This document shows, piece by piece, positions 7,509-16,361 of a stretch of 36,831 nt of DNA. The position numbers were made by a program, and so were the translations under genes. Origin of the DNA: Streptomyces silvae (GTDB taxonomy: Bacteria; Actinomycetota; Actinomycetes; Streptomycetales; Streptomycetaceae); contig NZ_JAERUC010000009.1 in the NCBI RefSeq assembly GCF_016745505.1, forward strand, positions 1-36,831. Reading direction: 5' to 3'. Numbering within the stretch: position 1 is the stretch's first letter; each line of letters opens with the position of its first letter. Under the pieces are notes generated by a model. The model worked only from the letters and a program-made list of their open reading frames with translations, was not told the origin of the DNA and searched no databases.

Positions 7509-7556
7509 CGGCGGGGCGTTTTGGGCAGGGAGCCCGCATATTCGCCCGCCCCGCCG
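7509..7556 (-). terminator. Hairpin terminator downstream of proA
   Basis: CGGCGGGGCG (7509-7518) pairs with CGCCCCGCCG (7547-7556), a perfect 10-bp stem. The 28-nt loop contains a smaller GGGC/GCCC hairpin. It lies 24 bases beyond the proA stop and before the next gene start. Confidence 0.5.
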
Positions 7557-7579
7557 GGGGACGCCCGAGGGGTGCCGGG

Positions 7580-8863
7580 CTAACGGATGTGGCCGTCGCC
7601 GGTGACGATGTACTTCGTCGACGTCAGCTCCGGAAGCCCCATCGGCCCGCGGGCGTGCAGCTTCTGCGTGGAGATGCCGATCTCGGCGCCGAATCCGAAC
7701 TGGCCGCCGTCCGTGAAGCGCGTGGACGCGTTCACGGCGACCGTCGTGGAATCCACCAACTGGGTGAACCGGCGCGCCGCCGCCTGCGAGGTGGTGACGA
7801 TCGCCTCCGTGTGGCCGGAGGACCAGAGCCGGATGTGCGCCACGGCGGCCTCCAGCGACTCCACGACGGCCGCCGCGATGTCGTACGAGAGGTATTCGGT
7901 CTCCCAGTCCTCCGGGGTCGCCGCCACGACGGTCGCCTTGGACTCCTCGGCGTACGCGAGCACCCGCTCGTCGCCGTGCACCGTGACCCCGGCCTCGGCC
8001 AGCGCGTCCAGGGCGAGGGGCAGGAAGTCCGCGGCGATGTCCTTGTGGACCAGGAGGGTCTCGGCGGAGTTGCAGACGCTCGGGCGCTGCGCCTTGGAGT
8101 TGACCAGGATCTCGACGGCCATGGCGAGATCGGTCTGCGCGTCCACGTAGACGTGGCAGTTGCCGGTGCCGGTCTCGATGACGGGGACCGTCGACTCCTC
8201 CACCACGGTGCGGATCAGGGAGGCTCCGCCGCGCGGGATCAGTACGTCGACGAGGCCGCGGGCCCGCATCAGCTCGCGCACCGAGTCGCGGTTCTCGCCC
8301 GGGACGAGCTGCACCGCGTCCGCCGGGAGGCCGGACCCGCCGACCGCGTCGCGGAGGACCCGCACGAGAGCGGTGTTCGAGGCGTACGCCGACGAGGAGC
8401 CGCGCAGCAGCACCGCGTTCCCCGACTTCAGGCAGAGCGCGGCGGCGTCGACCGTCACGTTGGGCCGGGCCTCGTAGATGATGCCGACCACCCCGAGGGG
8501 CACCCGCACCTGCCGCAGGTCGATGCCGTTGGGGAGGGTGGAGCCCCGGACCACTTCGCCGACCGGGTCGGGCAGCGCCGCCACGTCCCGCGTGTCCGCG
8601 GCGATCGCGCGGATGCGCTCGGGGGTGAGCGTGAGCCGGTCGACGACGGACTCGCTCGTCCCGGCCTCCCTGGCCTTCGCGACGTCCTCGGCGTTGGCCT
8701 CGACGATCTCGCTGGTGCGCACCTCGAGCGCGTCCGCGATGGCCAGCAGGGCGTCGTCCTTCGCCGCGCGCGGGAGTGGCGCGATGTCGTCGGCGGCGGC
8801 GCGTGCCCGGTAGGCGGCCTGGGCGACCGGGGACATGTTGTCGTACGGCGAAAGCGTGGTCAT
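7580..8863 (-). CDS. proA: Glutamate-5-semialdehyde dehydrogenase (gamma-glutamyl phosphate reductase)
   Basis: A 427-residue enzyme of proline synthesis that reduces gamma-glutamyl phosphate with NADPH, taking the product of ProB. Family motifs are [29 protein letters not shown] and the catalytic cysteine in [13 protein letters not shown] near residue 266. I chose ATG 8863 ([12 protein letters not shown]) because it gives the normal family length; the frame is open further upstream but that sequence looks non-coding. The gene is separated from proB by one conserved hypothetical gene. A hairpin follows it. Confidence 0.97.
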   Translation of the reverse strand: MTTLSPYDNMSPVAQAAYRARAAADDIAPLPRAAKDDALLAIADALEVRTSEIVEANAEDVAKAREAGTSESVVDRLTLTPERIRAIAADTRDVAALPDPVGEVVRGSTLPNGIDLRQVRVPLGVVGIIYEARPNVTVDAAALCLKSGNAVLLRGSSSAYASNTALVRVLRDAVGGSGLPADAVQLVPGENRDSVRELMRARGLVDVLIPRGGASLIRTVVEESTVPVIETGTGNCHVYVDAQTDLAMAVEILVNSKAQRPSVCNSAETLLVHKDIAADFLPLALDALAEAGVTVHGDERVLAYAEESKATVVAATPEDWETEYLSYDIAAAVVESLEAAVAHIRLWSSGHTEAIVTTSQAAARRFTQLVDSTTVAVNASTRFTDGGQFGFGAEIGISTQKLHARGPMGLPELTSTKYIVTGDGHIR

Positions 8864-8990
8864 GCCCGCAGGGTAATGCGCACGCTGCGGGCATCCCTCA
8901 CGTATCCCGTGATGCGAGACAGGCGTATCGGCGCTCGCTCCCCCGGTGCACAGGGCGCACGGCCGGCTGTGCGCCCTGTCCGGGAATCCC

Positions 8991-9476
8991 TCAGTACGGG
9001 TGCACCCCGACGGGGGCGGCCGGCGGCGGACCGTAGCCCTCCGCGATCCGCAGGTGGTACGTCTCCCGGTCGATGACCTCCAGGCCGACGATCTCCCAGG
9101 GCGGGAGCTTCGCGCTGGAACGGTGTTCACCCCAGAGCCGCAGCGCCACCGCCGCGGCGTCGTGGAGGTCCCGGGCCTCTTCCCAGTAACGGATCTCCGC
9201 GTGGTCGTTGGCGTATCGGCTGGTCAGCAGGAACGGGTGGTCGTGCGCCAGCTGCTCCAGCCCGCGTCTGACCTCCTTCAGCGGTGTCTCGCTGCCGGAG
9301 ACGCTGAGGGTGATGTGCCACAGCTTGGAGCGGGTCAGTTCCTCTTCCGTCACCACCGGTTGCTGGTCGGTGGTCTGGTCGGCGGGCGTGCCGACGAAGT
9401 CGGCTCCCGCCCCGACGCTGCTCAGGGCACGGCTGCCCGTTCCGCGGGGCAGCGCCCCCGGGCGCGCTCGTCTCAC
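8991..9476 (-). CDS. Conserved hypothetical protein between proB and proA
   Basis: A 161-residue soluble protein. GTG 9476 is preceded by AGGAGG at ideal spacing, supporting the long form. The first 40 residues are low-complexity, while the likely conserved domain begins near residue 43 ([19 protein letters not shown]). That domain contains histidine- and tryptophan-rich segments ([26 protein letters not shown]). I recognise no enzyme motif. Location inside the proline gene block suggests co-expression with proA/proB but not a role in the pathway. An alternative start is GTG 9353. Confidence 0.85.
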   Translation of the reverse strand: MRRARPGALPRGTGSRALSSVGAGADFVGTPADQTTDQQPVVTEEELTRSKLWHITLSVSGSETPLKEVRRGLEQLAHDHPFLLTSRYANDHAEIRYWEEARDLHDAAAVALRLWGEHRSSAKLPPWEIVGLEVIDRETYHLRIAEGYGPPPAAPVGVHPY

Positions 9477-9606
9477 CGGCGGCCTCCTGTGAATGTGTAG
9501 CTGTGCTGACCCCTCTGTGTCCCCGTGACAAAGTTGACCAGCCCGGGACCGGGCGTGGGGCGGTTTTCGTGAAGGTCTCCGCCCGAAGGCCGGACTTTCA
9601 GCCGTT

Positions 9607-10818
9607 TCAGGGGGCCGGGCGGGGCGCGAGGATGACGAGATCGTCCCTGTGTACGACTTCCCGTTCGTAGGCGGGTCCCAGCTCGCGGGCGAGGTCGCGG
9701 GTGGACCGGCCGAGCAGCTGGGGGATCTCCTTGGCGTCGAAGTTGACGAGCCCGCGGGCGACGGCCCGGCCGGCGGGGTCGCGCAGCTCGACCGGGTCGC
9801 CCGCGGAGAACTCGCCCTCGACCGCGGAGATCCCGGCGGGCAGCAGGGACGTACGGCGCTCGACGACGGCGCGCACGGCTCCGTCGTCCAGCGTGAGGGA
9901 GCCCTGCGGCGTGGAGGCGTGGGCCAGCCACAGCAGCCGGTCCGCCGAGCGCCGCCCGGTGCGGTGGAAGTACGTGCCGGTGTCGCGTCCGCCGAGGGCG
10001 TCGGCCACCTGGCTCGCCGAGGTGAGGACCACGGGGATCCCGGCGGCGGTGGCGATCCGGGCGGCCTCGACCTTGGTCACCATGCCCCCCGTGCCGACCC
10101 CCGCCTTCCCCGCGCTGCCGATGGTGACGCCCTCCAGGTCGGCAGGTCCGGCGACCTCCGCGATCCGGGAGGTGCCGGGCTTGCTCGGGTCCCCGTCGTA
10201 GAGGCCGTCGACGTCGGAGAGGAGCACGAGGAGATCGGCGTGGACCAGATGGGCGACGAGCGCGGCCAGCCGGTCGTTGTCCCCGAAGCGGATCTCGTCG
10301 GTGGCCACCGTGTCGTTCTCGTTGACGACGGGGAACGCGCCCATCTCCAGGAGCTGGTCGAGGGTGCTGTACGCGTTGCGGTAATGGGCGCGCCGGCTGG
10401 TGTCGTCCGAGGTCAGGAGCACCTGCCCGACCCGTACGCCGTAACGGGCGAAGGAGGCGGTGTAGCGGGCGACGAGCAGTCCCTGGCCGACGCTGGCGGC
10501 GGCCTGCTGGCGCGCCAGGTCCTTGGGCCTGCGGACGAGCCCGAGCGGGGCGAGGCCCGCCGCGATGGCGCCGCTGGAGACGAGGACGATCTCGCGTTCC
10601 CCGCCGCTCCTGACCTTGGCGAGGACGTCGACGAGCGCGTCCACCCGATCGGCGTCGAGCCCTCCCGCCGCGGTGGTGAGCGAGGAGGAGCCGACCTTGA
10701 CGACGATCCTGCGGGCGTCGGTCACACCCGGCCTGCGGCCCGCGCCGCCCCCGGAGGGTGTGCGGATCGCGCCTTCGGGCGCGGCAGCCCGTTCCTCGGA
10801 TTCCCTTGCCCCTGACAC
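9607..10818 (-). CDS. proB: Glutamate 5-kinase with PUA domain
   Basis: A 403-residue first enzyme of proline synthesis, phosphorylating glutamate; it is the usual target of proline feedback inhibition. The amino-acid-kinase fold shows VVKVGSSSLT near residues 39-48, VSSGAIAAG, VNENDTV, FGDND.L and LLSDVDGLY. The PUA domain follows from about residue 305. The start at GTG 10818 adds about 30 Ser/Gly/Arg-rich residues; GTG at codon 32 (VTDARRIVV) is an equally possible start and gives a more typical length. A TAGATT box at 10860-10865 (minus strand) could be its -10 element. Confidence 0.95.
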   Translation of the reverse strand: MSGARESEERAAAPEGAIRTPSGGGAGRRPGVTDARRIVVKVGSSSLTTAAGGLDADRVDALVDVLAKVRSGGEREIVLVSSGAIAAGLAPLGLVRRPKDLARQQAAASVGQGLLVARYTASFARYGVRVGQVLLTSDDTSRRAHYRNAYSTLDQLLEMGAFPVVNENDTVATDEIRFGDNDRLAALVAHLVHADLLVLLSDVDGLYDGDPSKPGTSRIAEVAGPADLEGVTIGSAGKAGVGTGGMVTKVEAARIATAAGIPVVLTSASQVADALGGRDTGTYFHRTGRRSADRLLWLAHASTPQGSLTLDDGAVRAVVERRTSLLPAGISAVEGEFSAGDPVELRDPAGRAVARGLVNFDAKEIPQLLGRSTRDLARELGPAYEREVVHRDDLVILAPRPAP

Positions 10819-11022
10819 GTACGCCCGTCCCCATCACGTCGTTCTGCTCGGTTCCGCTCAATCTACGTGAGGGGGCGGGGCCGGCACCGTGCCGTCTCAG
10901 CTGCTGTCGCCGCGCAGACGCCATTACAGAGGCGGACCGCTCCGGGTCACGCTTCGACATGCCCCCGAATGGAGTCATTTACGTAATCTCCACCCGCCAT
11001 TCATAGGGCTACCCTCTATTGC

Positions 11023-12447
11023 GTGACAGATGAACTCTCCCGCCAGAGGCGCATTCTCCTCAGATCGGGCAAAAGCCCCTTCGATGTGGCTTCGCTCGAA
11101 CAGTCCCTCGACAGAGATGTCTTCGCGACCAACGCGGGCAACCTGATCTTCAGCGATGCGTCGCACAAGATTCTGACGACTCCACGGGCAGAGGTCTTCT
11201 CCAACGGCATCCGCACGGATCCATCGGCGGCAGGCCGCATAAACGAGGAGTACGACGTCTTCGTCGTCCCCCTCGCGAACGCCTTCCGCCCGACGTTCGA
11301 GCGGCCCCTGAAGCGGATGACGCAGCTGATCAAGAAGCTGCGCATCCCCGTCGTCGTCCTGGGTGTCGGCGCGCAGGCCGACCTCAAGTACGACGCCACG
11401 CGGCTGAAGGCGATGGAGCCGACCGTCAGGGAGTTCGTCACCGAGGTGCTCAACCGCAGCGCCTCCATCGGCGTACGGGGCGAGTTCACCGAGCAGTACC
11501 TCAAGAACATGGGCTTCCGGGACGTCGAGGTCATCGGCTGCCCCTCCATGTTCATGAACGGCGAGACGTTCACGCTGGAGAAGAAGTCCGAGTCGCTCAC
11601 CGCGGAGTCCCGCATCTCGGTGAACGGTTCGCACAGCGCCGTACGTTCGCACGGTCTCGACGCCATCATCCGGCAGGCCCACGAGCGCTACCCGAATCTC
11701 CGGTTCGTCGGGCAGAACCTCCTCGAGGCCCAGCTGCTGCACTGGCGGGAGACGTCGAACCCGATCGGCGCCCAGACCTCGATGCCGACCCACCCGTCCC
11801 ACCCGATGTACCGCGAGGGCAAGGTCCGGCTCTACGTCGACCCGGCCACCTGGATCGACGAGCTACGCGCGTTCGACTTCTCGTTCGGCTCCCGTATCCA
11901 CGGCAACATCGCGGCGCTGCTGGCCGGCGTCCCGAGCACCGTGCTCTGCAGTGACTCGCGGACCCTGGAGCTCTGCCGCTACTTCGGCATCCCGCACCGC
12001 AAGATCTCCGAGACGCCGAAGAACATCGACCCCGCCGAGCTGTACGAGGCGGCGGACTTCAGCGAGCTGGTCAACGGCCACAAGGAACGTTTCCTCCGCT
12101 TCACCGGCTTCATGGAGCGGAACGGCCTGGAGAACACCTTCCACCACGGCGACAGCGGGAAGGCGTTCGACATCCACATGTCCAAGCTCGCCCTCCCGCC
12201 GGCCGTCCGCCCGTGGACCGAGACCGACCCCGACTCCCTGAGCAGCCGGTTCAGCTTCATGCAGAGCCGCATGAACGAGCTGTCCACGGAGAACGCGCTG
12301 CTGCGGAGCCAGCTGGAGAAGAAGGCCGGCCCGGTCAGCATCAAGCTGCAGACGGGCGAGGGAGCGGCGGCGTGGCCCTCCGCCTACCGGCGCGCCCGGC
12401 GTGTGGTGGGGCGCCCCGTCCGACGGCTGCTGCGCCCCGAGCAGTAG
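11023..12447 (+). CDS. Polysaccharide pyruvyl transferase family protein with C-terminal coiled coil
   Basis: A 474-residue protein from GTG 11023. The polysaccharide pyruvyl transferase fold is suggested by the N-terminal VFVVPLANAFRP/VVVLGVGAQAD region and the family signature SRIHGNIAALLAGVPS at about residues 290-305, which carries the conserved histidine. Such enzymes add pyruvate ketals from phosphoenolpyruvate to surface sugars. Residues of about 410-436 (FMQSRMNELSTENALLRSQLEKK region) form a probable coiled coil, and the C-terminus is very basic, perhaps for membrane or partner binding. It is the only plus-strand gene in island A and converges on the GT2. TTTACG and TCATAG spaced 17 bp upstream could be a promoter. 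Confidence 0.82.
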   Translation: MTDELSRQRRILLRSGKSPFDVASLEQSLDRDVFATNAGNLIFSDASHKILTTPRAEVFSNGIRTDPSAAGRINEEYDVFVVPLANAFRPTFERPLKRMTQLIKKLRIPVVVLGVGAQADLKYDATRLKAMEPTVREFVTEVLNRSASIGVRGEFTEQYLKNMGFRDVEVIGCPSMFMNGETFTLEKKSESLTAESRISVNGSHSAVRSHGLDAIIRQAHERYPNLRFVGQNLLEAQLLHWRETSNPIGAQTSMPTHPSHPMYREGKVRLYVDPATWIDELRAFDFSFGSRIHGNIAALLAGVPSTVLCSDSRTLELCRYFGIPHRKISETPKNIDPAELYEAADFSELVNGHKERFLRFTGFMERNGLENTFHHGDSGKAFDIHMSKLALPPAVRPWTETDPDSLSSRFSFMQSRMNELSTENALLRSQLEKKAGPVSIKLQTGEGAAAWPSAYRRARRVVGRPVRRLLRPEQ

Positions 12448-12500
12448 GGGTTCCCGGCCACCGACGTGCCCCCGCCGGCAGGCGGTCACCTCCCTTGCCA

Positions 12501-12534
12501 CGCCGCGCCCGCCTCAGACCTTGTGGGCGCGGCG
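12501..12534. terminator. Bidirectional hairpin between converging genes
   Basis: CGCCGCGCCC (12501-12510) and GGGCGCGGCG (12525-12534) form a 10-bp stem with a 14-nt loop. The stem includes the last codons of the minus-strand GT2 and follows the plus-strand pyruvyltransferase gene. Confidence 0.5.
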
Positions 12535-13740
12535 CGGCATGTGCAGGCCGGCGGACCGGGCCGTCCTGCGCGCCTTGCCCGCCAGCCGCCGCAGGAAGGC
12601 GGCGGCGGACTGGGGCCCCGGCACGTCGATGCGCTTGCGGCCGACCCACTCACGCACGGTGAGCTCGTACGCCGACAGGGGCAGCACCCCCTCGCCGAAG
12701 TGGGGGTAGACCAGGTACAGCCTGCCCCTGAGGCCCTTGCGGACCGCACGGGGTTCCTTCTTGTCCCGTACGAACTGCAGGATGTCCAGGAGCAGGTCGA
12801 GCCTGTCCTTGGCGATGCAGAGCAGCCGGAGCCGCTCGTTGACCTTGAGGCGGCGGGCGAGCCCCGGTGACCAGTACGTCTCCAGCAGCGGTGCCGCCAG
12901 CCTCATCTTCTCCTGCCGCACCTCGTCGGACTGCCGGAGCAGCGCCGGGCCGAACTGCGGGAGCAGGGTGATGACGAACGGACGGACCATCAGGACGTCC
13001 CGCTTCGGACCCGGCGGGACGTGGGTGGCGATCAGTGACATCAGCGCCCGCGCCGAGTCGAACCGCAGCACGTAACTGCCGCTCTTCGTCACGTGCTTGC
13101 CGTCGTCCCGGCCCACGAGGTAGTAGCAGGTGTAGTCGGCCACGACGGAGACACCGTTGCCCCGCAGGTAGGCCTCCATGGTGAAGAGCGCGTCCTCACC
13201 CGTCTTGAGCTCCTCGTCGAACCGCATGCCGAGCCGCACCAGCAGGTCACGCCGGAACAGCTTCTGCGCGCTCAGGGTGAACTTGATGTTCGAGGTGAAG
13301 AGGTCGGCCCGCTCGACCGTCTCCTTCCACATCGACTTGGCCGCACCGCGGTTGACGCCGACGACCTTCCCGAGCACCACGTCCGTGCCGGCGCGGTCGC
13401 CCATCGCGACCATCCGCTCCAGGGCCTCCTCGCCGAAGTAGTCGTCCGCGTCGAGGAAGAAGACGTACCGGCCGCGGGCGAGACCGAGCCCCACGTTGCG
13501 CGGGCCGCTGGGGCCGCCGGAGTTCTCCTGGCGGACGACACGCATCTCGATGGCGGTCCTGGCGGCGAACTCCTCCAGGTACTCCCCCGTGCCGTCGGTG
13601 GACCCGTCGTCGACGGCCACGATCTCCATGCGCCCGGCCGGAAGCGTCTGCGCCTCGACGGATTCCAGGCAACGGATCAGGTACGGCATCGCCTCGTAGG
13701 CGCCGATGATGACGGTCACATCTGGTGCGGTGCTGCTCAT
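12514..13740 (-). CDS. Family 2 glycosyltransferase (wall polymer type)
   Basis: A 408-residue inverting GT2 with GT-A fold, from ATG 13740, which has a GGGGAGAG ribosome-binding site. Motifs: TVIIGAYEAMPYL at the N-terminus, VDDGSTDG at about residues 43-50, NSGGPSGPRN, the DxD-type metal site LDADDY near 96-101, and GEDALF near 200. The C-terminal 200 residues are helical and basic, like the extension in wall-teichoic-acid sugar transferases such as TarS/TarQ. It is a clear relative of the GT2 at 27209-28840, sharing GK.VG.N, KLFRR.L and RF.E.L. Donor and acceptor unknown; next to a TagF-like polymerase it may decorate or build the same polymer. Confidence 0.9.
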   Translation of the reverse strand: MSSTAPDVTVIIGAYEAMPYLIRCLESVEAQTLPAGRMEIVAVDDGSTDGTGEYLEEFAARTAIEMRVVRQENSGGPSGPRNVGLGLARGRYVFFLDADDYFGEEALERMVAMGDRAGTDVVLGKVVGVNRGAAKSMWKETVERADLFTSNIKFTLSAQKLFRRDLLVRLGMRFDEELKTGEDALFTMEAYLRGNGVSVVADYTCYYLVGRDDGKHVTKSGSYVLRFDSARALMSLIATHVPPGPKRDVLMVRPFVITLLPQFGPALLRQSDEVRQEKMRLAAPLLETYWSPGLARRLKVNERLRLLCIAKDRLDLLLDILQFVRDKKEPRAVRKGLRGRLYLVYPHFGEGVLPLSAYELTVREWVGRKRIDVPGPQSAAAFLRRLAGKARRTARSAGLHMPRRAHKV

Positions 13741-13991
13741 CTCTCCCCGGTTCACGCATAAACGTATCAATCAGGAGAAACGATGGAACGACGGTATGTG
13801 CCCCGTTCCCTGCACGGACACGCCGAACGGCCCGTACGTTCCCCTCCCTGAGGAGGAGACGGACGGACCGTTGGTCAGGTTGCGTCTCGAACCGGACGAC
13901 TTTCGAACAACTGAATGACAGCCGGATTACACCCGGAAGTCACCCCACATCAGGCCATTTCCGTTACGTTCTGTCACCGGACGGACATCCT

Positions 13992-14036
13992 GCGGTTCGA
14001 CGGGCGGTACAGCGGGCGGTTCAGCCGGCGGTTCAG
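13992..14036. repeat. 12-bp tandem repeat, about 3.75 copies
   Basis: On the minus strand the unit is CTGAACCGCC(C/G)G, with one copy variant (CTGTACC...). The array includes the stop codon of the TagF-like gene at 14033-14035. Confidence 0.7.
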
Positions 14037-16225
14037 CGGATCGGCGAGGGACCGGCGCCGATCTCCGCGTCGGCCTCGGGCGTGGTCGGCACGTCCGGGT
14101 CGACGGCGGCCTCGGCCTCGGCGACGATCTCGGCCGCCCCGTCCCCGGCGCCGCTGGACGCCGACTCGGGGTCGGGCAGCGGTGCGGGCGCCTGCTCGCC
14201 CACGCGCTGGGCGACGCCCGCGTTACGGGCCTCCGCCTTGGCGGCGAGCGCCAGCACGGCGGCGTTGAACTGCTCCATGGAGGTGGGCTCGTCGGGACCC
14301 AGCAGGTAGCTCTTCAGCTCGTGCCGGGCCTCGGCCAGCGTGTCGGCCGCCGGATCGGCGACGGCCCGCAGCAGCTCGTCGATCTCCGCCGCGCTGTTGG
14401 AGAGGATGACGGCCGCCCGTACGGCGGTGTTCTGGCGCTTGAACTCGTCGGCGCCGAGCTCGGCCGAATCGGTGACGGCGTACGGCTTGCCGCTCGCGAT
14501 GAAGTCGGAGACGACGCTGGAGATGTCCGAGACCATGGCGTCGGACTGGTTGAAGCAGTCGTACAGCTTCGGCTGCGAACCGGTCACCGTCCGGTGCTCC
14601 CACCAGCCGAAGGAACGCCAGTAGGCGTCGTTCCACTCGGCCCGCAGGGTGGCGATCTCGGCCTGGCGGGCCGGGTCGGCCAGCGCGACCCTGGACTCCT
14701 CGGACTCGTCGCCCCCGGCGCGGCCGGGCTTCGCCAGCTCGGCCAGACGGGCCTCTATCCGGGCCAGCTCCGCCTTGGCGGCGCTCTGCGCGGCGCCGGC
14801 GGCCGAGGCCTCCTTCACCCAGCGCGGGTCGGCGGCGCGGTCCTGCGCGGCCTTGGCGACCATGGCCTTGATCCGGGCGTTGACGGCCTTGGCCTTGGCG
14901 CTGCGGATCCCGGTGAAGGGGTGCGGCTTGTAGATGACGCGGACCGGGCTGTCCGCCTTCAGCAGCCGGCGCACGATGTTCTCGCCGGCCAGCAGCAGCG
15001 AGGTGTTGCCCGGGTTGTCGTCCCAGCCCTCCCAGGTCGGGGCGTACAGCACCGTCGGGATCGGGTTCCTCGTGGTGCCGGTCCAGCTCTGGATGGGCGC
15101 CAGCTGAGGCCGCCCCACCTCGACAATGTCCTCGTCGCGGATGCCGACGTCGGCCAGGGCGTAGCGGTCGCGGCCCGCACGGCCGGCCGTCCACACCTCG
15201 TCGTACACCTTGGAGTACGGGTTGACGCTGGCCAGCTTGTCGCTGTCGCCGTGGCCGATGAAGACGTGCTTCATGGTCGGGACGCGCAGCATGTGGATGT
15301 TCTTGCCGACGTTCGCCGGATACAGGCACACACGGACCGTGGAGAGGTCCAGGTTCATCAGGTGGGTGCCGGCGGGTACGCAGACCACGGGCACGGAGGT
15401 GTCCGCGAGCTGTGCGACGAGGTTCCGCTCACGCATGACGATCAGCGGGCGTCCCTCGACGGCGGCCATGGTGTCGAGCCACATGTTGCCCTGGTAGGCG
15501 GACTCGTTGGAGCCGGAGAAGTAGAGCACCACGGTCGGCTGGTACTCACCGAGCCAGGTGTCCAGCGCCTTCAGCACGGCGGGGGCCGACGGGGCGCGCC
15601 GGCTACGGCGCAGGTACGGGATGAGCAGGGCGTTGTAGCCGACGGCCAGCAGCAGCGTCACACCGGCGCCGATGTACCCGGCGAGGTCCTCGCCCGTGCC
15701 CGCGGCGATCAGGACACCCACGACCGCGGGGAGGTCGAGGTGGAGCATCTTCTCGCTGGAACGGTGCAGCAGCGCGCGCGGCGGGGCGTCGGGGATGCGG
15801 ACGGCGTGCAGGTCCACGTTCCGGGTGACGATCGGCAGGCTGCGGCGCAGCCGGATCAGTGTCGTCAGCGCGCCGTGGGGGGCCTGCAGACCGTAGAAGA
15901 GGAGGAAGCACGCGACCGCCGCGTAGAAGAGCGGCTCCTCCGCGAGGTCCAGCCGGGCCAGCAGCAGGATGATCATCAGCTGGCGGAGCAGGAAGCGGAT
16001 GGGCAGACCCGCCCGCACCTTGCCGAGCCGGTTGATCAGGTAGCTGCCGCGTTGGTGCAGATACCAGTCCGCGACGTACGTGACAGCCGTGGCCGCCGCG
16101 AAGAACCAGATGTCGGGGAGAAGGGCGGCGATGAGGATGCAGGGGTACCCCAGCGTCATCAGTACGGCCGCCGACAATTCAGACCGACTGCCCACACGGG
16201 CCAGGCGAATGGCTGTCGAAATCAC
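14033..16225 (-). CDS. TagF-like CDP-polyol phosphotransferase (teichoic acid polymerase type), membrane-anchored
   Basis: A 730-residue protein from GTG 16225. Order: about 220 residues with several hydrophobic segments; a GT-B catalytic domain from about 235, with IGHGDSDK (about 325-332), VLYAPTWEGW, IYKPHPFTG and SDISSVVSDFIASGKP (about 565). These motifs match CDP-glycerol/CDP-ribitol poly(polyol-phosphate) polymerases. An unusual Ala/Glu/Arg-rich helical insertion (about residues 455-520) separates the two catalytic halves, and the last 75 residues form an acidic Ala/Pro tail. The upstream neighbour is a probable CDP-ribitol synthase, so the likely donor is CDP-ribitol; CDP-glycerol cannot be excluded. 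TagF enzymes are usually peripheral, so the N-terminal membrane part is notable. Confidence 0.88.
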   Translation of the reverse strand: MISTAIRLARVGSRSELSAAVLMTLGYPCILIAALLPDIWFFAAATAVTYVADWYLHQRGSYLINRLGKVRAGLPIRFLLRQLMIILLLARLDLAEEPLFYAAVACFLLFYGLQAPHGALTTLIRLRRSLPIVTRNVDLHAVRIPDAPPRALLHRSSEKMLHLDLPAVVGVLIAAGTGEDLAGYIGAGVTLLLAVGYNALLIPYLRRSRRAPSAPAVLKALDTWLGEYQPTVVLYFSGSNESAYQGNMWLDTMAAVEGRPLIVMRERNLVAQLADTSVPVVCVPAGTHLMNLDLSTVRVCLYPANVGKNIHMLRVPTMKHVFIGHGDSDKLASVNPYSKVYDEVWTAGRAGRDRYALADVGIRDEDIVEVGRPQLAPIQSWTGTTRNPIPTVLYAPTWEGWDDNPGNTSLLLAGENIVRRLLKADSPVRVIYKPHPFTGIRSAKAKAVNARIKAMVAKAAQDRAADPRWVKEASAAGAAQSAAKAELARIEARLAELAKPGRAGGDESEESRVALADPARQAEIATLRAEWNDAYWRSFGWWEHRTVTGSQPKLYDCFNQSDAMVSDISSVVSDFIASGKPYAVTDSAELGADEFKRQNTAVRAAVILSNSAAEIDELLRAVADPAADTLAEARHELKSYLLGPDEPTSMEQFNAAVLALAAKAEARNAGVAQRVGEQAPAPLPDPESASSGAGDGAAEIVAEAEAAVDPDVPTTPEADAEIGAGPSPIR

Positions 16226-16298
16226 GAAGAACCTGCTCCAGGGGGTGCCGGTTGTTTCACGTATAGAGGGAAATGTGAAGGTGCGGCTTCACGCACTC

Positions 16299-16336
16299 GG
16301 GCCTCTGCGTTCACCTTTCGGTGAGCTCAGAGGCCC
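16299..16336 (-). terminator. Hairpin between the cytidylyltransferase fusion and TagF-like genes
   Basis: GGGCCTCTG (16299-16307) pairs perfectly with CAGAGGCCC (16328-16336), with a nested CACC/GGTG hairpin. It lies 26 bases past the fusion gene stop, within an unusually AT-rich stretch. It suggests termination or attenuation before the TagF-like gene. Confidence 0.6.
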
Positions 16337-16361
16337 GTAAAAGTACATTTGTCAAGAATTA

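Noticed and set aside
6746..9076. 776-codon plus-strand frame opposite proA and the 203-residue protein gene
   Set aside because: The minus-strand proA is unambiguous; this frame has shadow composition and no recognisable motif.
14321..16324. 667-codon plus-strand frame opposite the TagF-like gene
   Set aside because: Antisense shadow; the minus-strand protein carries clear TagF motifs.
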